Source: JBBFMJ01 sp037441225
GTDB taxonomy: Bacteria > Acidobacteriota > Thermoanaerobaculia > UBA2201
Direction: 5' to 3'
Assembly: GCA_037441225.1 (NCBI GenBank)
Contig: JBBISU010000079.1
Location: 1-14,705, forward strand
Length of the DNA: 14,705 bases
The notes beneath the pieces are model-generated. The model was not told the DNA's origin. It saw nothing but the letters and a program-made list of their open reading frames with translations, and did no database searches. Of the stretch, positions 6,034 to 13,554 are shown one piece after another (position 1 is the first letter of the stretch; each line of letters begins with the position of its first letter). A program made the translations under genes and the position numbers.

Positions 6034-7662
6034 ATGATTTTTTTGCTTTTTATTTTATTTTCATCTTTTGAATTTCCTTTAGATTTTTTCCCTTTAAATG
6101 AATTAAAGGAGGGGATGGTAGGGGAAGTTAAAACCTGCCTTAAAGGAACAGAGCCAAAAATTTATCCAATTGAAATAAAAGGCATTTTAAAAGGATTAAC
6201 AGAAAAGGACTTTATTATTTTAGGAAAAATAACTTCACCAGAATTTGAAAATACAGGAATAATTGCAGGGATGAGTGGAAGCCCTGTTTATATTGATGGA
6301 AAACTTTTAGGTGCTCTTGCTTATGCCTGGTCTTTTTCAAAGGAGCCCTTATGTGGAATTACTTACTGGAAAAATATGGCTGATTTAAAAGAAGAGGGTT
6401 TAAAAAATGTAAGTTATTTAAAGGAAAAAGAATTAACCCTTCCCTTAGAAGAAATTTCTTTTAAATTAAAAGAAGATTTTGAAAGAATAGTTAAAAATTT
6501 AAATCATTTAAATTTACAAGCATATCCTTTCAAAGAAAATAATTTTTCAATTTTTGAAGGTGGAATTGTTCAAAAAGATATAAAATATCCCTTAGAAGGT
6601 GGATTTCCAATTGCAGGGATGCTTGCCTGGGGGGATTTTAATTTATTTGCTTCTGGGACAATTACTTTTAAAGATAAAGAAAACTTATATGCCTTTGGAC
6701 ATCCTTTTTTGGACTTAGGAAAAATAGAAATTCCTTTTGCAAGGGCATATCCTGAACTCGTTGTTTCTTCAATTTATAGAAGTTTTAGATTGTCAAATGG
6801 AGGTGAGATAGTTGGAACAATTGAATTAGATGGAAAAGATGGCATAATTGGGAAAATTGGAAAAATACCAAAAGGAGTTAAAGTTTTAGTTAATTTTAAT
6901 GGAAAGGAGAAAAAATTTTTTGTAATTAACCATCCTTTACTTTTACCTGTCCTTTCAGGGCTTGGTGTCTCTTCTTTGTTTTATGAAGAAAAAATGGATA
7001 TGGGGAGTGGCTCTCTTTTAATGGAATTAAGTTTATATGGAAAAGATAAAATTTCAAAAAAGTTTTTCTTTGAAAGTGAAGATTTGTTTTCAGATATATA
7101 TACAAGGGTTTCATCAATTTTGGCTCTTTTTGCTTTAAATCCTTTTCAAGATTTTAATATAAATTCTGTGGAAATATATTTTAAGGAAATAAAAGAAAAG
7201 AATAAATTTTATATTTCAAAGGTTTTTGCAGATAAAAGAAAAATGACAAAGGAAAAGGAAATAAATTTAGATATTTTTTTGGAGGACTATTCAGGAAAGA
7301 AAGAAAGAATTAAAAAATTTATAAAGGTTCCATCTTCTGAAAATTTTGATCTTTATGTTAGTGGTTCAAAGGAAATTGAAAAGATTTTAAGGAAGGAGCA
7401 AGCAGTTTTTTTTAAGAATTTTGATGATTTGAAAAAAGCAATTATTGAAAAGCCAGAAGAAGGAAAACTTTTTGTTTATATAAAAACACAAATTTCATCT
7501 CTTTCAAATTCAATTTATTCTTTCGAAAAGTTTAATCCTTCCTTTTTAATTAAATTTCCTGAAGCAAATAAAAAGAATTATGGAATATTTAAATTAGAAG
7601 AAATAAAGCTTTCATATCCTGTTGAAGGAATTTATGAAATTAAAATAGAGGGAGAAAAATGA
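6034..7662 (+). CDS. Secreted SpoIVB-like S55 peptidase-type protein
   Basis: The 542-residue protein starts with a short hydrophobic leader (MIFLLFILFSSF), suggesting export. The S55 landmark is GMSGSPVYIDGKLLGAL at 79-95, where a Ser of GMSGSP would be the nucleophile. A conserved YAFGHPF block places His223 as the likely partner. In SpoIVB the His block precedes the Ser block, so the order here is reversed. The C-terminal 200 residues (about 340-542) are beta-rich and of unknown function. The substrate is unknown; no sporulation genes are nearby, so a SpoIVB-like role in sigma-K activation should not be assumed. It is first in the operon, apparently leaderless, and its stop overlaps the next start (ATGA). 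The family call rests on the GMSGSP and FGHPF motifs. Confidence 0.8.
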   Translation: MIFLLFILFSSFEFPLDFFPLNELKEGMVGEVKTCLKGTEPKIYPIEIKGILKGLTEKDFIILGKITSPEFENTGIIAGMSGSPVYIDGKLLGALAYAWSFSKEPLCGITYWKNMADLKEEGLKNVSYLKEKELTLPLEEISFKLKEDFERIVKNLNHLNLQAYPFKENNFSIFEGGIVQKDIKYPLEGGFPIAGMLAWGDFNLFASGTITFKDKENLYAFGHPFLDLGKIEIPFARAYPELVVSSIYRSFRLSNGGEIVGTIELDGKDGIIGKIGKIPKGVKVLVNFNGKEKKFFVINHPLLLPVLSGLGVSSLFYEEKMDMGSGSLLMELSLYGKDKISKKFFFESEDLFSDIYTRVSSILALFALNPFQDFNINSVEIYFKEIKEKNKFYISKVFADKRKMTKEKEINLDIFLEDYSGKKERIKKFIKVPSSENFDLYVSGSKEIEKILRKEQAVFFKNFDDLKKAIIEKPEEGKLFVYIKTQISSLSNSIYSFEKFNPSFLIKFPEANKKNYGIFKLEEIKLSYPVEGIYEIKIEGEK

Positions 7663-9584
7663 AGATTTTATTTTTTTTATTTTTTTCTTTAAACTTATTT
7701 TCTTCATCAGTTAAAGAATTTTCTTTATCTTCTTTTTCTGATTTTCAAAAGGGGAAACTTGAAGGGATTCAAATTACTCAAAAAGGTTTAAAGTTAGGAA
7801 TCTTAGTTGAACCCTTAGAACTTATCCCTGAAGAAGTTGTAACAGCAGCAATTGAAAATGATTTTTTGTATATTGGAACATCAAATGGAAAAATTTTAAA
7901 ATTTAAAGAAAAATTAGAAGAAATTGGAAAAATTGATGAAGGAATTATAACAGCCCTTTTAAATTACAAGGGGAAAATTTATATTGGAACCTCTTACCCT
8001 GCAAATTTATATTTATATGATGGAGAAATTAAAAAGATTTTTGAATTTAAGGAAAAAAGTATATTTGCTATTACAATTATAGATGATGAAATATTTCTTG
8101 GAACTGGTGAAGAAGGAAATCTTTATAAAATAAAAAATGATGAAATTCAAAAAATTATTGAGACAAAACAAGAAGGAATTTCAGCAATTTTTAAAAGAAG
8201 AAATGGTGATTTAATTTTATCTACCTTTGGAAAGGGTTTAATTTATAAAATTGAAAAGGATAAAGAAAAAGTTTTATATAATTCAAACTATTATCAAATC
8301 TCTGACCTTTGTGAAGATAAAGAGGGAAATCTTTATTTCCTTTTAAGTTCTTTTCCAAAGGTAGAAGAAAAGGATAAAAAAAGTGTCCTTGCCTCTGCAA
8401 TTGGGGTTTATGAAAAGGGAATCTTTAAAATTTTAAAGGAATTTTCAGAAAAGCAAATTGCAACATTGTTCTATTTTGAACCTTTAAATATTTTAATTTA
8501 TGGTGGAAGTGATGGTAAATTGTATGGTTTAGAAGAAGAAAAGGAAAATATTTTTTATAATTTTTCTCAAAAAAAGGTCTCCTTTATATTAAAAAATTTT
8601 ATATTGACATCAGAAAGTTCACAGATTTTTAAATATAAAAAAGCAGAAAAAGGTGCTTATTTTTCAGAGGTCTTTGATCCAAAAAGAGAATCAAAATGGG
8701 GGAAAGTTTTTTGGGCTGGTGAAGGAAATGTTTCAATTTCTGCAAGGTTTGGTCCTACATCAGAGGTTGATGGTTTCTGGAGTTCTTTTAAAAATCCTTG
8801 TAAAGAAAAGATATGTGATTTTAATGAAATTTCAAATTTTGCACAAATTAAAATTGAAATAGAAAAAGAAGGAATCTTAGAAAATCTTTTTTGGCTATCA
8901 AAGCCAAAAAATTTACCACCAGAGATTAAAAGTTTTAAAATTTCCAAACCAGGTGAAGTGTTTTTAAAACAAACACCACAGGAAGGAATTATTGCAGAAG
9001 CAACAAATCCTGACAAATATGGGATTTTTACAACGATTGATTGGCCTCCACCAGAAGGGAAAGATAAAGGCTTAAAAAAAGCATATAAAAAAGGTTATAT
9101 AACTTTAAGCTGGGAGGTCTTTGAACCAGATGGGGAAGAAGTGGAATATGATTTATATTTTCAAGTTTATGGTGAAAAGGATTGGTATCCCATATTTGAA
9201 AATGAAAAGATAACCTTTTTTTCCTTTGATACAACTGCTTTGCCAGATGGATATTATAAATTCAAATTAAATGCTTACGATTTGCCTGAAATAGAAAAAA
9301 GAGAAGAGATTTCCCAAATATTTTATGTTGACAATACATCTCCGCAAATTTTATCTAAAAAGGAAAAAGAAAAAATAATAATTAAAATTAAAGACCCCTC
9401 CAGAATCTTGAAAGCAGAAGTATCTTGTAATGGAAAGAATTGGGAAAATCTAAATCCAGAGGATGGAATTTTAGATGGCTTAGAAGAAGAATTTGAAATA
9501 ATTTTTCAAAAAGAATGCAAATTTATTGTTGTAAGAGCAATGGATTTGTATTATAATATAGCAACATATTTGATAAAAGATTAG
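7659..9584 (+). CDS. Secreted beta-propeller protein with C-terminal Ig/FnIII-like domain
   Basis: The 641-residue product has a signal peptide (MKILFFLFFSLNLFSSS) and then repeated blades from about 65 to 350. Each is centred on a (Y/F)(I/L)GT..G.(I/L)(Y/L)K(I/F) strand, for example FLYIGTSNGKILKF, IFLGTGEEGNLYKI and LIYGGSDGKLYGL. That spacing of roughly 40 residues suggests a six- or seven-blade propeller of the WD40/NHL/Y_Y_Y kind. A domain at about 480-570 with EPDGEEVEYDLYFQVYG and the closing FYVDNTSPQI resembles a fibronectin/Ig-like sandwich. I recognise no catalytic motif. It overlaps the S55 gene by 4 nt and has GAGGGAG 5 nt before its ATG, so the two proteins are probably made together and may interact in the periplasm or at the surface. 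Confidence 0.7.
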   Translation: MKILFFLFFSLNLFSSSVKEFSLSSFSDFQKGKLEGIQITQKGLKLGILVEPLELIPEEVVTAAIENDFLYIGTSNGKILKFKEKLEEIGKIDEGIITALLNYKGKIYIGTSYPANLYLYDGEIKKIFEFKEKSIFAITIIDDEIFLGTGEEGNLYKIKNDEIQKIIETKQEGISAIFKRRNGDLILSTFGKGLIYKIEKDKEKVLYNSNYYQISDLCEDKEGNLYFLLSSFPKVEEKDKKSVLASAIGVYEKGIFKILKEFSEKQIATLFYFEPLNILIYGGSDGKLYGLEEEKENIFYNFSQKKVSFILKNFILTSESSQIFKYKKAEKGAYFSEVFDPKRESKWGKVFWAGEGNVSISARFGPTSEVDGFWSSFKNPCKEKICDFNEISNFAQIKIEIEKEGILENLFWLSKPKNLPPEIKSFKISKPGEVFLKQTPQEGIIAEATNPDKYGIFTTIDWPPPEGKDKGLKKAYKKGYITLSWEVFEPDGEEVEYDLYFQVYGEKDWYPIFENEKITFFSFDTTALPDGYYKFKLNAYDLPEIEKREEISQIFYVDNTSPQILSKKEKEKIIIKIKDPSRILKAEVSCNGKNWENLNPEDGILDGLEEEFEIIFQKECKFIVVRAMDLYYNIATYLIKD

Positions 9585-9592
9585 GAGTCTTT

Positions 9593-10072
9593 ATGAAAAA
9601 AAATATTGCTGTCTATGCTGGCTCTTTTGACCCTATACATAATGGTCATATTGACATTATAAAAAGGGGATTAAAGATTTTTGATGAAATTATTGTTGCA
9701 ATTTTATTCAATGAAGAAAAAAAATATTTATTTTCAATTGATGAAAGGATAAAGCTTATAAAAGAATCAATAAAGCACAAAAATTTAAAGATAGAAACCT
9801 TTTCAGGTCTTTTGGTTGATTATATGAAAATGAAAGGAGCAAAAGTAATATTAAGGGGGCTTAGGGCTGTCTCTGATTTTGAATATGAATTTCAAATGGC
9901 ACTTATGAACCATCATTTAAATCCAGAAATTGAAACATTTTTTATGGTTCCAAAGGAAGAATATACTTATCTATCTTCTAAATTGGTTAAAGAAGTTGTA
10001 AAATTTGGTGGAGATGTTTCTTCTTTGGTTCCAAAAAATGTATATATTGCATTAAAAGATAAATTAAAATAA
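9593..10072 (+). CDS. coaD: Phosphopantetheine adenylyltransferase
   Basis: The enzyme transfers AMP from ATP to 4'-phosphopantetheine, giving dephospho-CoA, the penultimate step of CoA synthesis in the cytoplasm. The 159-residue length is exactly typical. Visible motifs are GSFDPIHNGH (10-19, with the nucleotidyltransferase His16 and His19), RGLRAVSDFEYEFQMA (about 89-104) and the C-terminal YLSSKLVKEV block that closes on ATP. ATG 9593 is preceded by TTAGGAG, which overlaps the stop codon of the propeller gene. It lies in the same strand run as the S55/propeller pair and the bc complex, 24 nt before the Rieske gene. That neighbourhood probably reflects operon packing rather than shared function. 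Confidence 0.96.
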   Translation: MKKNIAVYAGSFDPIHNGHIDIIKRGLKIFDEIIVAILFNEEKKYLFSIDERIKLIKESIKHKNLKIETFSGLLVDYMKMKGAKVILRGLRAVSDFEYEFQMALMNHHLNPEIETFFMVPKEEYTYLSSKLVKEVVKFGGDVSSLVPKNVYIALKDKLK

Positions 10073-10096
10073 AATTTTTGAAAGGAGATACCCCTT

Positions 10097-10531
10097 ATGG
10101 AATTTACAAGAAGAAAGTTTTTAAATTTATTATTAGGCATAACTGGAATTGGTACTCTCTCTTCTATGCTTTACCCATTATTTAAGTACATAACACCAGT
10201 CAAAGGAGAAGAAGTGCTTTCTGGCTCTGTTTCAGCAGGGAAAGTCGGTGAACTTAAACCAAATAGTGCAAAGATTTTTAAATTTGGTGCAAAGCCAGGG
10301 ATTTTAATTTTAACTCAAAGTGGTGAATATAAGGCATTTTCTGCTACTTGCACTCACTTAAATTGTATAGTTCAATACAAAGAAGATATTCAGCATATCT
10401 GGTGTGCTTGTCATAATGGCCATTATGATTTAAATGGCAGGAATATTTCTGGTCCGCCTCCAAAGCCATTGGAAGAATTTGAAGTAATGCTAACAGGAGA
10501 TGAAATCTTTATCAGGAGGAGGCAGGGATGA
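10097..10531 (+). CDS. Rieske iron-sulfur protein of a bc-type quinol-oxidising complex
   Basis: The 144-residue protein begins with a twin-arginine leader (FTRRKFLNLLLG) continuing into one hydrophobic segment (9-29) that serves as membrane anchor. The soluble domain has both cluster-binding boxes: CTHLNC at 85-90 (ligands Cys85 and His87) and CACH at 103-106 (ligands Cys103 and His106). Cys90 and Cys105 are placed for the stabilising disulfide of high-potential Rieske proteins. The GPPPKPL loop follows. It accepts one electron from quinol at cytochrome b and passes the electron on to a c-type haem. A strong AAAGGAG lies 9 nt before the ATG. The stop overlaps the cytochrome b start by 4 nt (ATGA). 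Confidence 0.95.
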   Translation: MEFTRRKFLNLLLGITGIGTLSSMLYPLFKYITPVKGEEVLSGSVSAGKVGELKPNSAKIFKFGAKPGILILTQSGEYKAFSATCTHLNCIVQYKEDIQHIWCACHNGHYDLNGRNISGPPPKPLEEFEVMLTGDEIFIRRRQG

Positions 10532-11577
10532 AAATCTTTGATTGGCTAAAAGAGAGATACGATTTAGATTTTTTCATCCATATTTTTAAAGAAAAAGAAG
10601 TGCCAAAACATAAATTTACTTTCTTTTATTTTTTTGGCGGAATGGCTTTATTTTTTTTCATTATCCAAATCATATCAGGAATTTTTTTGCTCCTTTACTA
10701 TCAAGGAAGTGCTGAAAAGGCATACGAAAGTGTAAAATATATTGTAACAAAAGTTCCTTATGGATGGCTTGTCCGTTCAATCCATTCCTGGTCTGCAAAT
10801 TTAATGATTTTATGCATCTTTATCCATATGTTTTCCACATATTTTTTAAAGGCATATAGAAAACCAAGAGAACTTACTTGGATAACTGGATTTATATTAC
10901 TTTCTTTATCCCTTGCTTTTGGGTTCACTGGCTATTTATTACCATGGAACAAACTTGCTTTCTTTGCAACAAGAGTTGGAACAGATATGCTAAACAAAAT
11001 ACCTTTAATTGGAAATTGGCTTTCATCCATTGCAAGGGGAGGAGAGGATGTTACAGGTGCAACCCTAACAAGATTTTTTGGAATCCATGTAACCGTTTTA
11101 CCTTTAATTGCTCTTGGCTTTTTGGCATTACACTTATATTTTATTCAAGTTCAGGGTATGAGTACGCCAATAAAAGTAAAAATTAAAGAAAATATGCCTT
11201 TTTTTCCAAATTTCTTTTTAAGGGATTTGTTTGTTTGGATTTTATCTTTGGCAATTCTGGCAGCTGTTGCTTCTCTTTTTCCATGGGAATTGGGAGAAAA
11301 AGCAGACCCCTTTGCTCCTGCGCCTGCTGGGATAAAACCAGAATGGTATTTCCTTTTTACTTTTCAAACATTAAAGTTATTTCCACCTCACATAGTTGGT
11401 TTTGAAGGTGAACTTGTAGGAATTATTTTATTTGCCATAGCAGGCTTTTTGGTTTTTCTTGTTCCATTTTTAGATAAAAAAGCCCAAAAAGATGAAATTG
11501 ATAAAAAATTTGCAATTTTTGGAATTTTAGCCCTTATTTATATAATACTTATGACAATTTATGCCTGGCTTGATTAG
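10528..11577 (+). CDS. Cytochrome b of a bc/b6f-type complex (fused b6 plus subunit IV)
   Basis: This 349-residue membrane protein carries the two b haems and the quinol-oxidation site. The haem ligands are His86 and His100 (13 residues between) in helix B and His187 and His202 (14 between) in helix D. The 13/14 spacing is that of cytochrome b6 rather than mitochondrial cytochrome b. The PEWY motif of the quinol site is at 271-274, in the half that corresponds to subunit IV, so the two b6f subunits are fused here. About seven membrane helices can be drawn (near 31-57, 79-106, 117-138, 185-207, 234-252, 290-315 and 328-347). There is no Cys near position 35, so the covalent extra haem of b6f is not expected. 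AGGAGGAGG precedes the ATG. Confidence 0.95.
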   Translation: MKIFDWLKERYDLDFFIHIFKEKEVPKHKFTFFYFFGGMALFFFIIQIISGIFLLLYYQGSAEKAYESVKYIVTKVPYGWLVRSIHSWSANLMILCIFIHMFSTYFLKAYRKPRELTWITGFILLSLSLAFGFTGYLLPWNKLAFFATRVGTDMLNKIPLIGNWLSSIARGGEDVTGATLTRFFGIHVTVLPLIALGFLALHLYFIQVQGMSTPIKVKIKENMPFFPNFFLRDLFVWILSLAILAAVASLFPWELGEKADPFAPAPAGIKPEWYFLFTFQTLKLFPPHIVGFEGELVGIILFAIAGFLVFLVPFLDKKAQKDEIDKKFAIFGILALIYIILMTIYAWLD

Positions 11578-11586
11578 GAGGAAAAA

Positions 11587-12789
11587 ATGAAAAATATTTT
11601 TTTAATAATTATATCTTTATCTCTTTACACTTTTGGTTCCAATTGTATAAATTGCCATAAAAATGATAAATATTATATGGAATGGCAGGAAAGTGCCCAT
11701 TTTAATTCGAATATTGAATGCTCTATATGTCATAATGGAAAGCCAGTGGAAGAAAGTAAAGAAAAGGCACATTTGAATTTAAAAAAATTTTTTACAAAGA
11801 AAGAAATTGTACTTCTTTGTGGAAAATGCCATGAAGATAAAAATTTTATTAAAAAATTTAATCCAAATTTAAAAACAGATCAACTTTCCTCTTATAAAAC
11901 ATCAAAACATGGAATTTCATTATTTGAAAAAAATGATGAAAATGTTGCAACTTGCATTGATTGCCATAACTCACATAAAGTTTTAAAGGTATCAAATCCA
12001 TTATCTCCTGTTTATCCCTTAAAAATAGTTGATACTTGTGCAAAGTGCCATTCAAATAAAGAATTGATGGAAAAATACAAAATTTCAGGTAATGAATTAG
12101 AAGATTATAAAAAAAGTGTTCATTATGATCTTCTGATAAACAAAAATGATTTATCTGCTCCAACTTGCAAGGACTGCCATGGAAGCCATGGAGCAATTCC
12201 TCCTGGTGTTTCATCAATTAGATTTGTCTGTGGCAGGTGTCACATTTTAAATCAAGAAATGTTTGAGCAAAGTCTCCATAAAAAACCCTGGGAAGAAAAT
12301 GGTTTTAAATATTGTGAAGAATGCCATGGCAACCATTTAATAGAAAAACCCAATGATGAATTACTAAATCCAGAAAATGGTTTATGTTTGAGTTGTCACA
12401 CAAAAGATGATGCAGGTGGAAAATTGATGGTTCATTTTTATAATGAATTAAAAAAGATGGAAAATTTTTTAGATGAAAATAATATAAGAGCAAAAAAGGC
12501 AGAAGATGGTGGAATTTTTATGGAAGAAACTTTTATAAATTTGCAGGAAGCAAAAGCAAAATTTACAAAAGGAAGAACAATGATCCATACATTTTCAAAA
12601 GAAAAATTTGACGACATTTTAAAAGAAGGTTTTGAAATTTTGGAAAAAGAAAAAAAGATTATAGAAGAGGGCTTCAAGGAAATTTCAAAGAGAAGAAAAG
12701 GGCTTGCAATTTTCTCAATTTTTGCTTTTCTTTTAGCAATTTTGATACTTTTAAAGTTAAGGGATATTGAGAGGAAGAAAAATGGATGA
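11587..12789 (+). CDS. Nine-haem cytochrome c with C-terminal membrane anchor
   Basis: The 400-residue protein has a signal peptide (MKNIFLIIISLSLYTFG) and nine CXXCH haem-binding motifs, starting at residues 20, 45, 78, 123, 151, 194, 215, 243 and 267. Several are followed by a second His (CHNSH, CHGSHG, CHGNH), as in multihaem cytochromes where such residues serve as distal ligands. Residues 280-370 form a Lys/Glu-rich helical region and 374-391 is a single transmembrane helix with a basic cytoplasmic end. It follows cytochrome b by 9 nt, with TTAGGAGG ahead of its ATG. It therefore most likely replaces cytochrome c1 as electron acceptor of the Rieske protein on the periplasmic face. The terminal acceptor is not shown in this window. 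Confidence 0.93.
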   Translation: MKNIFLIIISLSLYTFGSNCINCHKNDKYYMEWQESAHFNSNIECSICHNGKPVEESKEKAHLNLKKFFTKKEIVLLCGKCHEDKNFIKKFNPNLKTDQLSSYKTSKHGISLFEKNDENVATCIDCHNSHKVLKVSNPLSPVYPLKIVDTCAKCHSNKELMEKYKISGNELEDYKKSVHYDLLINKNDLSAPTCKDCHGSHGAIPPGVSSIRFVCGRCHILNQEMFEQSLHKKPWEENGFKYCEECHGNHLIEKPNDELLNPENGLCLSCHTKDDAGGKLMVHFYNELKKMENFLDENNIRAKKAEDGGIFMEETFINLQEAKAKFTKGRTMIHTFSKEKFDDILKEGFEILEKEKKIIEEGFKEISKRRKGLAIFSIFAFLLAILILLKLRDIERKKNG

Positions 12790-13015
12790 ACTTTCCATAA
12801 TTTTTATAACTGATTACAATAAAGCACAAATAATTAAAGGGAAACTTGAATCAGAAGGAATACCAGTCCTTTTATCTTATGATTCAGCTGCAATTATATA
12901 TGGTTTAACTGCTGATGGGTTAGGTAAGGTTGAAATAAAGGTTCCAAAATACTTAGAAGAAGAAGCAAGAAAAATATTGGATGAAATTGAACCATTGAAA
13001 GATGAAGAAGAGTAA
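12782..13015 (+). CDS. DUF2007-type small protein
   Basis: The 77-residue protein has the pattern of DUF2007 proteins: an N-terminal strand and helix (IIFITDYNKAQIIKGKLESEG), a middle strand IPVLLSY, a GLGKVEIKVPK strand and a C-terminal acidic helix. These are ferredoxin-like or ACT-like small proteins of unknown role, sometimes labelled putative signal-transducing. I chose ATG 12782 over an in-frame TTG at 12767 because GAGAGGAAG lies just ahead of the ATG. The gene overlaps the nine-haem cytochrome gene by 8 nt, so it is the last member of this operon. It could equally be a generic small hypothetical protein. Confidence 0.7.
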   Translation: MDELSIIFITDYNKAQIIKGKLESEGIPVLLSYDSAAIIYGLTADGLGKVEIKVPKYLEEEARKILDEIEPLKDEEE

Positions 13016-13033
13016 TTAAAATTTTTTCGTGTT

Positions 13034-13408
13034 TTATCTAAAAAGATTCTTACTAAAAATATATCTTTTTATTGCATATGTAAGGTTGAAGAGGAAAAAT
13101 AATATTGCAATTGATGTAGAAAATATTTTTATATATTTTGAATCTAAAAAAGTTGATATTTCTTTTAAATAAAAGGAAAAAAGAACTTCAAGTGCCTTTG
13201 TTTCTTCTAATTTAAAAATTTTTATATCTTTTAAAAAAGTATTTGAGAAGATAAACCAAAGAGTTAAAAAAACTGCAATAATTATAGTGGATATAAGGAA
13301 AATATTAATAAATTTTAAAGCATAGGAAAAATTTGATTTGCCCCTGTAAAATTGAAGTTTTTTTATTATAATTTTTTCAATCCCTTCAGATTCAACTTCA
13401 AATGACAA
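13034..13408 (-). CDS. Membrane domain of a split anti-sigma factor (second reading frame)
   Basis: This frame gives 124 residues from a TTG at 13408 but has no ATG near its start and no clear Shine-Dalgarno. It holds two membrane helices, at about 28-52 and 93-113, with an acidic 40-residue segment between them. It is open upstream to 13420, where it meets the 3' end of the zinc-finger frame in the -1 register. Joining the two at the A-run gives a protein of about 173 residues, the normal size and layout of a zinc-finger anti-sigma factor with membrane anchor. On its own it would be a membrane peptide unable to bind sigma. It ends 18 nt from the convergent DUF2007 gene, with no clear terminator between them. 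Confidence 0.6.
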   Translation of the reverse strand: MSFEVESEGIEKIIIKKLQFYRGKSNFSYALKFINIFLISTIIIAVFLTLWFIFSNTFLKDIKIFKLEETKALEVLFSFYLKEISTFLDSKYIKIFSTSIAILFFLFNLTYAIKRYIFSKNLFR

Positions 13409-13416
13409 GTTCTTTT

Positions 13417-13426
13417 CTATTTTTTT
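13417..13426 (-). other. A_AAA_AAA slippery heptamer followed by UAG
   Basis: On the minus strand codons GAA AAA AAA precede UAG. The last A of GAA and the two AAA codons form the X_XXY_YYZ heptamer in the correct phase for a -1 shift, inside a run of eight A (13427-13420). A purine-rich AGAGAG (13443-13438) lies 11 nt upstream. An 8-bp stem (TTGAAGTT 13401-13394 with AACTTCAA 13359-13352) begins about 18 nt downstream. One extra A added by RNA polymerase slippage would have the same outcome. Confidence 0.45.
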
Positions 13427-13554
13427 TCTATTTGATACTCTCTAATACATTTGGAGCAAGATTTTATATGTTCTTCAATTTTTTTCTTTTGATTTTCATC
13501 TAAAAGGTTTAAAAAATATAAATTTAGAAGCTTTCTATCAGGACAAGAGTTCAT
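13417..13554 (-). CDS. Zinc-finger anti-sigma factor, N-terminal part (45 codons, ends at UAG)
   Basis: From ATG 13554 the product is 45 residues with the zinc-anti-sigma motif Cys4...His29-x3-Cys33-x2-Cys36 (HIKSCSKC), the zf-HC2 fold that clamps ECF sigma factors. AGAAGG lies 8 nt ahead of the ATG; another ATG at 13560 is only 2 nt from it and less likely. The gene overlaps the 3' end of the sigma gene by 17 nt, the usual sigma/anti-sigma coupling. The frame ends at UAG 13419-13417, directly after GAA AAA AAA, and the membrane part continues in the -1 frame. The zinc-finger call is firm. Whether the split is real, programmed or an artefact cannot be told from the sequence. Confidence 0.75.
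   Translation of the reverse strand: MNSCPDRKLLNLYFLNLLDENQKKKIEEHIKSCSKCIREYQIEKK

Noticed and set aside
8657..9234. Minus-strand open frames inside the propeller gene
   Set aside because: They lie fully within a long plus-strand gene that has a signal peptide and regular blade repeats, and they show no motif of their own.
12767..12781. TTG start giving a longer DUF2007 protein
   Set aside because: The five extra codons include the GAGAGGAAG that serves as the ribosome site for ATG 12782, and the family start matches the shorter form.
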